From positions 62,001 through 126,000 of the forward strand of contig NZ_JAFMVC010000004.1 of NCBI RefSeq assembly GCF_025499605.1: DNA of 64,000 nt. Reading direction: 5' to 3'. The first letter of the stretch is position 1. The number at the start of each line of letters is the position of its first letter. Origin of the DNA: Carboxylicivirga litoralis. GTDB taxonomy: Bacteria; Bacteroidota; Bacteroidia; Bacteroidales; Marinilabiliaceae. Under the pieces are notes generated by a model. It had not been told where the DNA came from, did no database searches, and worked only from the letters and a program-made list of their open reading frames with translations. Both the position numbers and the translations under genes were made by a program. Positions 1-8,441 of the stretch are shown one piece after another.

Positions 1-387
1 TGTTATTCAACGGTTGTGACGCAGCGCGATTATTATCAGCTGTCGATGCGCATAGGAGAAGAAAGAGCTTTGTTTGAAGCAGAAGATACTGATGGTAAAT
101 TTTATCGTTTACCATTTGCTATTAAACTTTTACCTGTCGAAGATGGTATTGATAAAACCATGGTGCGTTTGTTTAATACGGTTCAGGACTTTAAAGATGT
201 GGCGATTGACAATGAGACCGATTACCGTCTAAAAGGTTGGGTTATTGGATTAAAGAAGCAGGTTGATGAAGTGGTTGAGATGAATCGTTTGGTTGATTTA
301 AGCCTGGTTTTTGACCGCTGGATAGAATTAAAGTATATAAGCTTAGGTCTGTTAATTGTAAGTTTATTGATTCGGCTTAGATATTAA
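1..387 (+). CDS. C-terminal part of an unrecognised membrane protein (5' end outside window)
   Basis: The frame is open from base 1, so this is the 3' end of a longer gene; the GTG at 16 is only an internal codon. About 128 residues are visible. They are mixed polar sequence with a short beta-rich stretch (GKFYRLPFAIKL) and end in one hydrophobic segment (roughly YISLGLLIVSLLI) followed by a short basic tail, so the end is probably membrane anchored. The YRLPFAIKL stretch faintly recalls ResB-type cytochrome c biogenesis proteins, but I cannot support that assignment. A strong hairpin terminator follows 20 bases after the stop and separates it from the convergent next gene. Confidence 0.6.
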   Translation, partial: CYSTVVTQRDYYQLSMRIGEERALFEAEDTDGKFYRLPFAIKLLPVEDGIDKTMVRLFNTVQDFKDVAIDNETDYRLKGWVIGLKKQVDEVVEMNRLVDLSLVFDRWIELKYISLGLLIVSLLIRLRY

Positions 388-407
388 CTTTGAGTTATAG
401 AAATAAG

Positions 408-439
408 AAAAGGGTAATCTGTTCAGATTACCCTTTTTT
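408..439. terminator. Bidirectional intrinsic terminator
   Basis: Stem GGGTAATCT / AGATTACCC with a GTTC loop, flanked by A-rich and T-rich arms that extend the pairing. It lies between two convergent genes and can serve both. Confidence 0.85.
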
Positions 440-457
440 ATACCTGTTAAAGAGAAA

Positions 458-1711
458 TTAGATGACGCTGGCAATCTTATCGCTCTTATATTTTCCGTCT
501 TTCAATTTTTCCTGAACTTCGCGGAATGCTTTAATGGTATAATCCACATCTTCCATTGTGTGAACAGCTGTAGGGATAATACGAAGCATAATCTGGTCTT
601 TAGGAATTACCGGATAAACCACAATTGAACAGAAAATGTTGTAGTTTTCGCGTAAGTCCATTGTTAACTGAGTGGCTTCAGCTACATTTCCTTCCAAGAA
701 TACTGGCGTAACTGGTGATTCAGTTTTGCCTAAGTTAAATCCAGCATCTTTAAGACCTGACTGTAATCTTTCAACCACTTTCCAAAGATTTGCTTTGTGC
801 TCAGGTTCGTCACGTAACATTTCCAAACGTTTCAAGGCACCGTAAACCATTGGCATTGGCAATGATTTGGCAAAAATCTGAGAACGTAAGTTGTAACGTA
901 AATAATTAACCACTTCTTCTGTACCGGCAACAAAACCACCAATACCTGCCATTGATTTAGCAAATGTACTGAAGTGAACGTCAATTTCATCTTCTACATC
1001 AAAATGTTCTGCCACACCAGCACCAGTTTTACCCATAGTACCGAATCCGTGCGCATCGTCAACTAAAATGCGGAAGTTATATTTCTTTTTAAGCGCAACA
1101 ATATCTTTAAGGTTACCAAGGTCACCGGCCATGCCGAATACACCTTCAGTAATTAAAAGAATACCACCACCTGTTTCTTCTACACGCTTGGTAGCGAATT
1201 GAAGCATCTTTTCGCACTTATCCATTTCGTTGTGTGCAAAAACGAAGCTCTTACCGCCTTTAGCTTTGTGCAAGAAAACACCGTCCATAATACATGCATG
1301 CGATTCAGAATCGTACACAATAACATCGTTACGGCTTACTAAGGTATCGATAATTGATACCATTCCCTGGTAACCGAAGTTAAGCAGGTATGCATCTTCT
1401 TTATGAACGAATTCAGCAAGCTTAGCTTCTAATTCTTCGTGCTTACTTGTTTGACCCGACATCATACGAGCTCCCATAGGGTAGGCCATACCGTAGTCAG
1501 CAGCTGCCTCAGCATCTACTTTACGTACGTCTGGGTGGTTAGCTAAACCAAGGTAGTTGTTTAAACTCCATGTAAGTACTTCTTTTCCACGGAATTTCAT
1601 TTTTGGACTAATTTCCCCTTCTAGCTTAGGAAACATGAAATAACCATGAGCTTCTTTACCATATTGGCCTAAAGGCCCCATGTGTTCTTTTATCTTATTG
1701 AAAATATCCAC
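458..1711 (-). CDS. spt: Serine palmitoyltransferase-like alpha-oxoamine synthase (PLP-dependent)
   Basis: 417 aa, a PLP fold-type I enzyme of the alpha-oxoamine synthase family (serine palmitoyltransferase, 2-amino-3-ketobutyrate CoA ligase, KAPA synthase). Visible signatures are NNYLGLANHP near residue 51, the cofactor-stacking His in SESHAC (H138), VDDAHGFGTMG (D208/H211) and the Schiff-base lysine in FSTFAKSMAG (K252). In Bacteroidota such stand-alone enzymes commonly condense serine with a long-chain acyl-CoA as the first step of sphingolipid synthesis. No biotin or threonine-degradation gene is nearby, which favours that role, but substrate cannot be read from sequence alone. It is monocistronic, with its own promoter and a shared terminator. 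Confidence 0.78.
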   Translation of the reverse strand: MDIFNKIKEHMGPLGQYGKEAHGYFMFPKLEGEISPKMKFRGKEVLTWSLNNYLGLANHPDVRKVDAEAAADYGMAYPMGARMMSGQTSKHEELEAKLAEFVHKEDAYLLNFGYQGMVSIIDTLVSRNDVIVYDSESHACIMDGVFLHKAKGGKSFVFAHNEMDKCEKMLQFATKRVEETGGGILLITEGVFGMAGDLGNLKDIVALKKKYNFRILVDDAHGFGTMGKTGAGVAEHFDVEDEIDVHFSTFAKSMAGIGGFVAGTEEVVNYLRYNLRSQIFAKSLPMPMVYGALKRLEMLRDEPEHKANLWKVVERLQSGLKDAGFNLGKTESPVTPVFLEGNVAEATQLTMDLRENYNIFCSIVVYPVIPKDQIMLRIIPTAVHTMEDVDYTIKAFREVQEKLKDGKYKSDKIASVI

Positions 1712-1738
1712 TATACTGAGCTTTTAAAATTTTCGCAG

Positions 1739-1770
1739 CAAATGTAATGTTTTATCTTATCTTTTTGAAA
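1739..1770 (-). promoter_or_regulatory. Bacteroidota-type promoter of the oxoamine synthase gene
   Basis: On the minus strand the -7 box TACATTTG (1746-1739) is preceded, after 20 bases, by TTTC (1770-1767), a near match to the -33 TTTG. It lies 28 bases upstream of the ATG. Confidence 0.6.
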
Positions 1771-1974
1771 GAAACCTTGTTAAAAAAGATAGGATGAAAG
1801 TCTGTTGGAGAATAAAGATGGGTTTGTGTTTGTGTTATGTGCAGGTTAAGAGGTTGTTAGGTAGGTGATGTGTGTTGGTAGAGTGCTTTTGTTGCCATGT
1901 TTTTCGTTTGTTGAGGAAATGTAATGGATGATTGATGCAAACTGTTGTGCTCGTTGAATATATCAAACAGAGGG

Positions 1975-2005
1975 TTGTGAGGTTTAATACTAAAGATTAT
2001 CTTTG
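1975..2005 (+). promoter_or_regulatory. Bacteroidota-type promoter of the bamD operon
   Basis: TTG at 1975-1977, 20 bases, then TATCTTTG at 1998-2005 (consensus TAnnTTTG). It lies about 70 bases before the bamD start. Confidence 0.6.
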
Positions 2006-2074
2006 CACGTTGTAAAAACAGTTTTAATTATCTGTTCTTATTTGTAATACGAGAATCTCATAATATTCAAATAT

Positions 2075-2908
2075 ATGAAGTTGAAATACTTAGTGTTTAT
2101 AGTTGCCGTGTTAGGACTTGTAGGAACGAGTTGTAGTAAATACCAAAAGCTGCTGAAAAGTCAGGATTATGAACTTTGGTATACCGAAGCGATGAACTAT
2201 TATGAGAAGGAAGATTATACACGTGCTGCAACCTTGATGGGCCAGTTGGTAAACATTTACCGGGGTACAGATAAGGCTGAAGAAGTCAATTATACATATG
2301 CTAATTGTTTGTACGGCTTAAATGATTATCTGACTGCAGGTCATTATTATCGCGAATATGTAAAAAATTTCCCAGCTGGTGATTATGCTGAGGAGTGTCA
2401 GTATATGAGTGCCTATTGTTATTATATGCGTTCACCAAAGCCACGTTTGGATCAAACAACAACTGAGGATGCTATTCAGGAATTTCAGTTATTTATTAAT
2501 ATGTATCCTAACAGTGCGCGCGTAGAGGAGTCGACGCGTTTAATGGATGAGTTGCGTGATAAGTTAGTATTTAAATCATATTTGAATGCAAAGCTGTATT
2601 ACAATTTAGGTGACTATATGGGTAATAACTACCAATCGGCGGTTATTGCAGCGCAGAATAGTTTGAAAGATTTTCCGGATACAAAATATAGAGAAGAATT
2701 ATCATTCTTGATTTTGGAATCGAAATACATTCAGGCGGTGAATAGTGTGGAAGAAAAGAAAGAAGATCGTGTACGCGATACATTGGATGAATACTATTCA
2801 TTTGTCAATGAATTTCCAGAAGGTAAGTATAGAAAGAAAGCAGATCGTATCTTTGCAGATACGGATAAGATGCTAAAAGGATATAATACAGAAGTTGCAG
2901 TAAATTAA
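2075..2908 (+). CDS. bamD: Outer membrane protein assembly factor BamD
   Basis: 277 aa lipoprotein. The signal peptide ends in the lipobox GTSC (Cys20), after which come tetratricopeptide-like helical repeats (for example a YTEAMNYYEKEDYTRAATL repeat starting near residue 36). Length and layout fit BamD, the periplasmic lipoprotein that works with BamA to fold beta-barrel proteins into the outer membrane. Bacteroidota BamD is usually followed directly by the omega subunit gene, exactly as here (10-base gap), which supports the call. The start is the first ATG after a good promoter. Confidence 0.9.
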   Translation: MKLKYLVFIVAVLGLVGTSCSKYQKLLKSQDYELWYTEAMNYYEKEDYTRAATLMGQLVNIYRGTDKAEEVNYTYANCLYGLNDYLTAGHYYREYVKNFPAGDYAEECQYMSAYCYYMRSPKPRLDQTTTEDAIQEFQLFINMYPNSARVEESTRLMDELRDKLVFKSYLNAKLYYNLGDYMGNNYQSAVIAAQNSLKDFPDTKYREELSFLILESKYIQAVNSVEEKKEDRVRDTLDEYYSFVNEFPEGKYRKKADRIFADTDKMLKGYNTEVAVN

Positions 2909-2918
2909 AAATTATCAT

Positions 2919-3257
2919 ATGTCAATCGACTACAAAAAAACAAATGCACCGGTATCAACCGTAACTTGGGATAAGAACGAATTGTCTCAGCCAACCGGTA
3001 ACATCTACGAATCAATCGTAGTTTTGGGAAAACGTGCTAACCAGATTAGCTCTGAGATGAAAGAGGAGTTGAACAAGAAGCTTCAGGAGTTTGCATCGTA
3101 CACTGATAATTTAGAAGAGGTTTTTGAGAACCGTGAGCAAATTGAGATTTCACGTTTCTATGAGCGTTTACCTAAGCCTGTTTGTATTGCTACGCAGGAG
3201 TTTGTAGAGGGTAACGTTTATCACCGTAACCCAGATAGGGAAGAAGCGGCTGAGTAA
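2919..3257 (+). CDS. rpoZ: DNA-directed RNA polymerase omega subunit (Bacteroidota form)
   Basis: 112 aa. The region GNIYESIVVLGKRANQIS matches the conserved helix of RpoZ that contacts the beta' subunit and helps RNA polymerase assemble. Bacteroidota omega is longer than the E. coli protein, with an N-terminal extension and a C-terminal part (RFYERLPKPVCIATQEF), both present here. It sits 10 bases after bamD in the same transcription unit, followed by a weak hairpin before coaBC. Confidence 0.9.
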   Translation: MSIDYKKTNAPVSTVTWDKNELSQPTGNIYESIVVLGKRANQISSEMKEELNKKLQEFASYTDNLEEVFENREQIEISRFYERLPKPVCIATQEFVEGNVYHRNPDREEAAE

Positions 3258-3317
3258 ATCTCATTTAGTCCTGTATGGACGAAAAATCGGTATTTGATTT
3301 TTAAAAAATATAAAAGG

Positions 3318-3352
3318 TAAAGGAGAATGGTATATTCTCTTTTATCTTTTTT
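3318..3352 (+). terminator. Weak hairpin with T-rich tail after rpoZ
   Basis: GGAGAAT / ATTCTCT stem with a GGTAT-type loop, followed by a T-rich run that runs into the coaBC promoter box. It may only partly stop transcription from bamD-rpoZ. Confidence 0.45.
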
Positions 3353-3360
3353 TATTTTTG
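3353..3360 (+). promoter_or_regulatory. -7 promoter box of coaBC, four bases before its ATG
   Basis: TATTTTTG matches TAnnTTTG. The ATG of coaBC starts at 3365, so transcription would begin at or very near the start codon. No clear -33 element is seen. Confidence 0.45.
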
Positions 3361-3364
3361 GTGT

Positions 3365-4567
3365 ATGCTACAAGGAAAAAAGTTTATTCTGGGAATTTCG
3401 GGTGGGATTGCTGCTTATAAATGTGCGCAGTTAACACGTTTACTCGTTAAAGAAGGTGCTGAAGTACAAGTCATCATGACTAAATTGGCAAAGCAGTTTA
3501 TCACGCCGCTGACAATGGCAACATTATCGAAGCGACCTATTTTAGTGGAGTTTTTCGATCCTGAAAATGGAGCCTGGAACAGCCATGTGGATAGTGGCTT
3601 GTGGGCCGATGCGATGATTGTTGCCCCGGCAACAGCCAATACAATGGGTAAGATGGCCAATGGAGTAGCTGATAATTTGTTGATAACAACGTATTTGTCG
3701 GCTCGATGCCCGGTGTTTGTGGCGCCAACTATGGATTTGGACATGTATCAGCATCCATCGACTCAGCGAAATATGAGCACACTTCGCTCGTATGGCAATC
3801 ATTTAATTGAACCTAATGCAGGAGAACTGGCTAGTGGTTTGGTTGGTAAAGGCCGAATGGCCGAGCCTGAAGAAATAGTAGCGGAGTTAAAAGACTTTTT
3901 CGCTAAAAAAGAGAAGCAGGATTTATCTGGCAAAAAAGTTTTGGTGACGGCCGGTCCGACGCATGAAAAAATTGATCCGGTCCGTTTTATCGGTAATTAC
4001 TCATCAGGTAAAATGGGGTATGCTTTAGCCGAAGAATTGGCTGATCGTGGAGCAAAAGTGACTTTGGTTAGTGGACCGACTCAAATTAGCACGTTGAATC
4101 CGAATATAGAACGGATTAATGTGGTTAGTGCAGAAGAAATGTATGAGGCAAGTTCAAGTCGGTTTGAGCAAATGGATGCAGCAATCATGTGTGCCGCAGT
4201 TGCAGATTATACACCAGTTCATAAAGCTGATGAGAAGATGAAACGCAACGATAATGAGCTCTCGGTGGAATTGAAAGCTACAACTGATATTGCTGCAGCA
4301 TTAGGAGAGAAGAAGTCTGATAAGCAAGTGTTGGTTGGTTTTGCTTTAGAAACTCAGGATGCAATGTCAAATGCGCAGAAGAAGTTAATAAAGAAAAACC
4401 TTGATTTTATTGTTTTAAATAGCTTAAAAGATAAAGGTGCAGGTTTTAACTCTTACACCAATAAAATTACCATTATCGATAAACATAATAAGATTAAGGA
4501 ATTTTCGTTAAAGTCTAAAGCAGATGTGGCTTCCGATATTGTTGATGAATTAGTTGGATGTTTGTAA
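3365..4567 (+). CDS. coaBC: Bifunctional phosphopantothenoylcysteine decarboxylase / phosphopantothenate-cysteine ligase
   Basis: 400 aa, two domains. Residues 1 to about 180 form the FMN-binding CoaC decarboxylase, with GISGGIAAYK at the N-terminus, the probable catalytic His74 in SHVDSGLWAD, and APTMDLDMY. From about residue 188 the CoaB ligase follows, with VLVTAGPTHEKIDPVRFIGN, NYSSGKMG and KKNLDFIVLN. Together they add cysteine to 4'-phosphopantothenate and decarboxylate it in coenzyme A synthesis. At the place where E. coli has the Cys of the ACG substrate clamp, this protein reads ASG; I believe that is common in this phylum. DUF4835 follows after 25 bases. Confidence 0.93.
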   Translation: MLQGKKFILGISGGIAAYKCAQLTRLLVKEGAEVQVIMTKLAKQFITPLTMATLSKRPILVEFFDPENGAWNSHVDSGLWADAMIVAPATANTMGKMANGVADNLLITTYLSARCPVFVAPTMDLDMYQHPSTQRNMSTLRSYGNHLIEPNAGELASGLVGKGRMAEPEEIVAELKDFFAKKEKQDLSGKKVLVTAGPTHEKIDPVRFIGNYSSGKMGYALAEELADRGAKVTLVSGPTQISTLNPNIERINVVSAEEMYEASSSRFEQMDAAIMCAAVADYTPVHKADEKMKRNDNELSVELKATTDIAAALGEKKSDKQVLVGFALETQDAMSNAQKKLIKKNLDFIVLNSLKDKGAGFNSYTNKITIIDKHNKIKEFSLKSKADVASDIVDELVGCL

Positions 4568-4592
4568 AGCGTCTGGTTAACTTTTATTAATT

Positions 4593-5489
4593 ATGAGAAA
4601 TTATATACTTGTTCTATTCCTGATTGTGGCTTCAACGCTTAGTGCGCAAGAATTTCAATGTGCAGTTCAAGTGGTATCGCCACAGGTGCAGAGTTCGAAT
4701 AAAAAAGTGTTTGAGACTTTGCAAACAGCGATTATGGAGTTTATGAACAGTCAGAAGTGGACCAATGATAAATTTGCTCCGGAAGAGCGGATTGATTGTA
4801 ATATCATGATTAATATTGCTGAGGTGATATCAATCGATGAATTCAAAGGAACCTTCCAAATTCAGGCGCGACGTCCGGTTTATAATTCCAATTATTACAC
4901 GGTGTTGTTTAATCACCAGGATCAGGATTTTCATTTTAAATATGTAGAGTTTGAACCGTTGGTGTATAACCCTAATAATTTTGACTCAAACTTGGTGGCC
5001 GTGTTAGCGTATTATGCCAATATTGTTTTGGGTTTGGATTACGATTCGTTTAAAAACAATGCAGGGACACCCTATTTTCAGGAGGCCGAACGGATCGTTA
5101 ATCGTGCCCAGGGAGCTCGTGAGGCGGGCTGGAAATCATTTGAAGGTCAGAGAAACCGCTACTGGTTAACCGAAAATATACTGAATGAATATCACCGTCC
5201 ATTGCGTCAGTGCATGTACCAGTATCACCGAAAAGGATTAGATCGGATGAGTGAGAAAGTGGAAGAGGGACGTGCCGAAATAGCTAAAGCCCTGGAGCTG
5301 ACGCGTAAAGTTCACCGTCAGCGTCCGAGTTCATTTTTTACCCAAGTATTCTTTACTGCTAAGTCTGATGAGCTGGTGAATATTTTCTCCGAATCTTTCT
5401 CGATGGAAAAAGGACGTGTGGTGGAGCTGCTCATGGAGGTAGATCCTGCCAATAATAAAAAATACGAAAAAATATTATCCTCCAACTAA
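4593..5489 (+). CDS. DUF4835 family secreted protein
   Basis: 298 aa with a cleavable signal peptide (MRNYILVLFLIVASTLSAQ). The pattern QVVSPQVQSSNKKVFETLQTAI, then KWTNDKFAPEERIDC, is typical of DUF4835. That family is found in Bacteroidota, usually between coaBC and recN as here, and has no established function. The mature protein is probably periplasmic and has no further membrane segment. Co-transcription with coaBC is likely (25-base gap). The synteny is conserved in the phylum, but it does not reveal the role. Confidence 0.85.
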   Translation: MRNYILVLFLIVASTLSAQEFQCAVQVVSPQVQSSNKKVFETLQTAIMEFMNSQKWTNDKFAPEERIDCNIMINIAEVISIDEFKGTFQIQARRPVYNSNYYTVLFNHQDQDFHFKYVEFEPLVYNPNNFDSNLVAVLAYYANIVLGLDYDSFKNNAGTPYFQEAERIVNRAQGAREAGWKSFEGQRNRYWLTENILNEYHRPLRQCMYQYHRKGLDRMSEKVEEGRAEIAKALELTRKVHRQRPSSFFTQVFFTAKSDELVNIFSESFSMEKGRVVELLMEVDPANNKKYEKILSSN

Positions 5490-5554
5490 ATCACATTTCT
5501 CATTTATTAACGCTTGATTTAAGCTGATGATTCGGCAGTGAATATTTGAATCGT

Positions 5555-5562
5555 TACTTTTG
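5555..5562 (+). promoter_or_regulatory. -7 promoter box upstream of recN
   Basis: TACTTTTG (TAnnTTTG), with TTCG 20 bases upstream as a poor -33. It lies 67 bases before the recN start. Confidence 0.45.
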
Positions 5563-5590
5563 CATGGTGTTTAATAGTATTGTTCGCTTT

Positions 5591-5625
5591 TAACTATTGC
5601 CTACTGACTAATAACTAATAGACTA
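5591..5625. repeat. 7-bp-period repeat just before recN
   Basis: Five imperfect heptamers with consensus T-N-A-C-T-A-A end four bases before the recN start codon. A similar heptad array precedes pepT at 16461-16495. Confidence 0.5.
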
Positions 5626-5629
5626 ATTT

Positions 5630-7285
5630 ATGCTGAAGTCATTATCAATTTCTAATTACGCACTAATCGATAAAGTTGAAGTTGTTTTCGATGGTGGATT
5701 AACTGTTATCACAGGTGAAACTGGTGCGGGTAAATCGGTGCTGTTAGGTGCGCTCTCATTGATTTTAGGTCAGCGAAGCGATACAAATGCTTTGCTTAAT
5801 AAGGAGCAAAAATGTGTGGTAGAGGGAGAGTTTTTTATTGGTAATTATGGTTTAGTCGATTTATTTGAAGATAACGATGTTGACTATGAAGAGGTAACTA
5901 TTATAAGACGTGAGTTATTGCCATCCGGTAAATCAAGGGCTTTTGTCAATGATACACCTGTTAATTTGGGTTTTCTGAAAGGTATTAGTGCTCAGTTGAT
6001 TGATGTGCACTCGCAGCATCAAAACCTGTTGCTTGACGATAGTGGCTTTCATATGATGGTGGTGGATACCTTGGCGGATAATGCGAAGTTGTTAACTGAC
6101 TATTCTCAGTTGTTCAAAAACTATAAGTCGCTTATTAAGGAGATTGATGCGATGATAGCTGAAAATGATAAGCAAAAAGCTGATTTGGACTATATGCAAT
6201 TTCAGTTTGAGCAACTGGATTCAGCAAACCTTAAAGTAGATGAGCAAAAAGAACTGGAGCAGTCTTTGGAGCAGTTATCGCATGCCGAAGAAATTAAAAC
6301 TAACCTGGTTGAGGTGGTTAATAATCTGAGTCAGGAGCCATCGCCTGTTATTGATTTATTAGCTGATTCTGTTTCTAAATTGGAAAAAATCAGTTCTTAT
6401 CTGCCCGATGGAGACGAGTTGAGGCAGCGTTTAGAATCGGCCAAAATCGATTTGAAAGATTTAGCTGATGATTTAGAAACGCGTTCTGAAGATTTGGATT
6501 TTGATCCTGAAACGATTCAGCAGGTGCAGGAGCGCTTAGACTTAATATATGGTTTGCAGCAAAAGCATCGCGTCGACTCAATTGAAGAATTGATAGCATT
6601 AAAAGATGACTTGCAACAAAATATCGATAAGGTGAATTTCTTCGATGATGATTTAAAATCGAAACAAAAAGCACTAGATACGCTAAAAAAGGATTTAAAC
6701 AAAGTAAGTGCATCTATCACTAAATCCCGAAAAGGTGTTTTTACGTTAGTGAAATCAAGCATTGAAAAGCAATTGCAGGTTTTAGGTATTCCTCATGCTA
6801 ATTTTGTTATTGAACATGCTTTATCTGACGAATTTACAGTTAACGGTAAAGATGAAATCCAATTCTTATTTGCCGGAAATAAAGGGGGAGTTCCTGCACC
6901 AATCAACAAGGTGGCATCAGGTGGTGAAATTTCAAGAGTTATGCTGTCGATTAAGTCGCTGTTGTCATCATCAAAAGGTCTGCCAACGATTATTTTTGAT
7001 GAAATTGATACAGGTGTGTCTGGCGAAGTGGCCGATCAAATGGGTGGTATAATGGCACACATGGGAAGCTCAATGCAAGTGATTAGTATTACGCATTTGC
7101 CACAAATTACGGTTAAAGGCGATCATCATTTTAAAGTATTTAAAACCGACCAGGCTGATAAAACAATATCAAATATTCGAAAACTATCACATGAAGATAG
7201 GGTAGTGGAAGTTGCAAAGATGTTAAGTGGCTCAACTTTATCCGACGCTGCTATAGAGAATGCACGCGCCCTATTGAATAACTAA
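5630..7285 (+). CDS. recN: DNA repair protein RecN
   Basis: 551 aa, SMC-like ATPase of recombinational double-strand-break repair. Walker A is GETGAGKS (residues 29-36). The centre is a long coiled-coil arm (about 150-370), and the C-terminal half has the ABC signature VASGGEISRV and Walker B IIFDEIDTGVSGE. Length matches the family. It is preceded by a promoter box and a heptamer repeat, and followed by a promoter-bearing gap before fabI, so it is likely its own unit. In other bacteria recN is often SOS induced, but I see no obvious LexA operator here. Confidence 0.95.
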   Translation: MLKSLSISNYALIDKVEVVFDGGLTVITGETGAGKSVLLGALSLILGQRSDTNALLNKEQKCVVEGEFFIGNYGLVDLFEDNDVDYEEVTIIRRELLPSGKSRAFVNDTPVNLGFLKGISAQLIDVHSQHQNLLLDDSGFHMMVVDTLADNAKLLTDYSQLFKNYKSLIKEIDAMIAENDKQKADLDYMQFQFEQLDSANLKVDEQKELEQSLEQLSHAEEIKTNLVEVVNNLSQEPSPVIDLLADSVSKLEKISSYLPDGDELRQRLESAKIDLKDLADDLETRSEDLDFDPETIQQVQERLDLIYGLQQKHRVDSIEELIALKDDLQQNIDKVNFFDDDLKSKQKALDTLKKDLNKVSASITKSRKGVFTLVKSSIEKQLQVLGIPHANFVIEHALSDEFTVNGKDEIQFLFAGNKGGVPAPINKVASGGEISRVMLSIKSLLSSSKGLPTIIFDEIDTGVSGEVADQMGGIMAHMGSSMQVISITHLPQITVKGDHHFKVFKTDQADKTISNIRKLSHEDRVVEVAKMLSGSTLSDAAIENARALLNN

Positions 7286-7365
7286 TCAGGTATTTATAAC
7301 TTACAAAACCTTTTGAGTTATTACTTGTTGTAATAGCTTAGGTAAAGAATTATTAAAATTGAAAC

Positions 7366-7395
7366 TTGTGTTGTGCAACATATGCTGTATATTTG
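7366..7395 (+). promoter_or_regulatory. Bacteroidota-type promoter of fabI
   Basis: TTG (7366-7368), 19 bases, then TATATTTG (7388-7395). This is one of the best promoter matches in the window. It is 21 bases from the start codon. Confidence 0.7.
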
Positions 7396-7416
7396 TGCGC
7401 TCAAAAATAAATTGAT

Positions 7417-8262
7417 ATGGGATTTGATCTTTTAAAAGGAAAAAGAGGGATTATTTTTGGTGCCCTTAATGACATGTCTATCGCATGGAAAGTAGCCGAA
7501 AGGGCTTACGAAGAAGGGGCACGTTTTACATTATCTAACACACCGGTTGCTTGCCGAATGGGTGAAGTAGTTGAGTTAGGTAAAAAATGTGAGGCGGAAA
7601 TTATTCCTGCTGATGCTACAAATGTAGCCGACCTTGAGAATGTTTTTGAAAAATCGATGGAAGTTCTTGGAGGTAAAGTGGACTTCGTACTTCACTCGAT
7701 TGGAATGTCATTAAACGTTCGTAAAAAGAGGGTTTATCACGATTTAGACTACAATTATCTAAACAAGACTTTAGATATTTCGGCTATTTCATTTCATAAA
7801 ATGTTACAAGTTGCTTTCAAGATGGATGCTGTTAATGAGTGGGGCTCTATGTTGGGATTAAGCTATGTAGCTGCGCAACGCGTATTTTATGGTTACAATG
7901 ATATGGCTGATGCGAAAGCGTTATTAGAGTCAATCGCGCGTAGTTTCGGATACATCTATGGCCGAGAACGCAAGGTGCGCGTTAACACTATTTCGCAGTC
8001 GCCAACCGTCACGACGGCAGGTAGCGGAGTGAAAGGTATTGATGGGTTGATTGACTTCTCTGACCGTATGTCGCCACTCGGAAATGCCGATGCGGCCGAT
8101 TGTGCTGATTACTGTATTACTATGTTCTCTGATTTAACCAAAAAAGTAACCATGCAGAACTTGTTCCATGATGGAGGATTTTCAAATGTGGGCATGAGCT
8201 TGAGGGCTATGAATCAGTATAATAAAAGTTTTGATACGGACGATATTAACGATAAATACTAA
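7417..8262 (+). CDS. fabI: Enoyl-[acyl-carrier-protein] reductase (FabI type)
   Basis: 281 aa, divergent short-chain dehydrogenase fold. The catalytic set has the spacing known from E. coli FabI: Tyr150 in LSY, Tyr160 and Lys167 in YNDMADAKA (Y-X6-K). The N-terminus carries the NAD(P)-binding stretch IIFGALNDMSIAWKVAE, and VDFVLHSIGMS is the characteristic strand. It reduces trans-2-enoyl-ACP in the last step of fatty acid elongation. It is monocistronic, with a promoter just upstream and a clear terminator just downstream. Confidence 0.93.
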   Translation: MGFDLLKGKRGIIFGALNDMSIAWKVAERAYEEGARFTLSNTPVACRMGEVVELGKKCEAEIIPADATNVADLENVFEKSMEVLGGKVDFVLHSIGMSLNVRKKRVYHDLDYNYLNKTLDISAISFHKMLQVAFKMDAVNEWGSMLGLSYVAAQRVFYGYNDMADAKALLESIARSFGYIYGRERKVRVNTISQSPTVTTAGSGVKGIDGLIDFSDRMSPLGNADAADCADYCITMFSDLTKKVTMQNLFHDGGFSNVGMSLRAMNQYNKSFDTDDINDKY

Positions 8263-8271
8263 TATTAAACA

Positions 8272-8297
8272 GAGGGTGCGTTAAGCACCCTTTTTTG
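8272..8297 (+). terminator. Intrinsic terminator of fabI
   Basis: GGGTGC / GCACCC stem, GTTAA loop and a T6 run, ten bases after the stop codon. Confidence 0.85.
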
Positions 8298-8334
8298 TAT
8301 AACCAAATTCCCCTCAAAGCACTGCGCTCAAAAT

Positions 8335-8365
8335 TTTCATAGTCTTTTATTAATCATTAAATTTG
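8335..8365 (+). promoter_or_regulatory. Bacteroidota-type promoter of cysDN
   Basis: TTTC (8335-8338), 19 bases, then TAAATTTG (8358-8365). It gives a leader of about 70 bases that contains a GC-rich hairpin. Confidence 0.55.
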
Positions 8366-8389
8366 GCGACGTTTTTGTTAAAAAAAATG

Positions 8390-8410
8390 GCACCGACCTT
8401 TCGTCGGCCA
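8390..8410. promoter_or_regulatory. GC-rich hairpin in the cysD leader
   Basis: CCGAC / GTCGG stem with a CTTTC loop, enclosed by GGC and GCC and flanked on both sides by A-runs, inside the leader between the promoter and cysD. It could be a 5' mRNA structure or a minus-strand terminator. I do not recognise a known riboswitch. Confidence 0.4.
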
Positions 8411-8441
8411 AAAAAAATATATTAGGACAAATCAACTTATT

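Larger units (their letters stand above)
1712..2074. other. Divergent intergenic region (363 bp) with promoters for both flanking genes
   Basis: No credible coding sequence. It contains a TAnnTTTG box on each strand facing outward, toward the oxoamine synthase and bamD. The middle (about 1790-1960) is G/T-rich and otherwise featureless. Confidence 0.6.
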
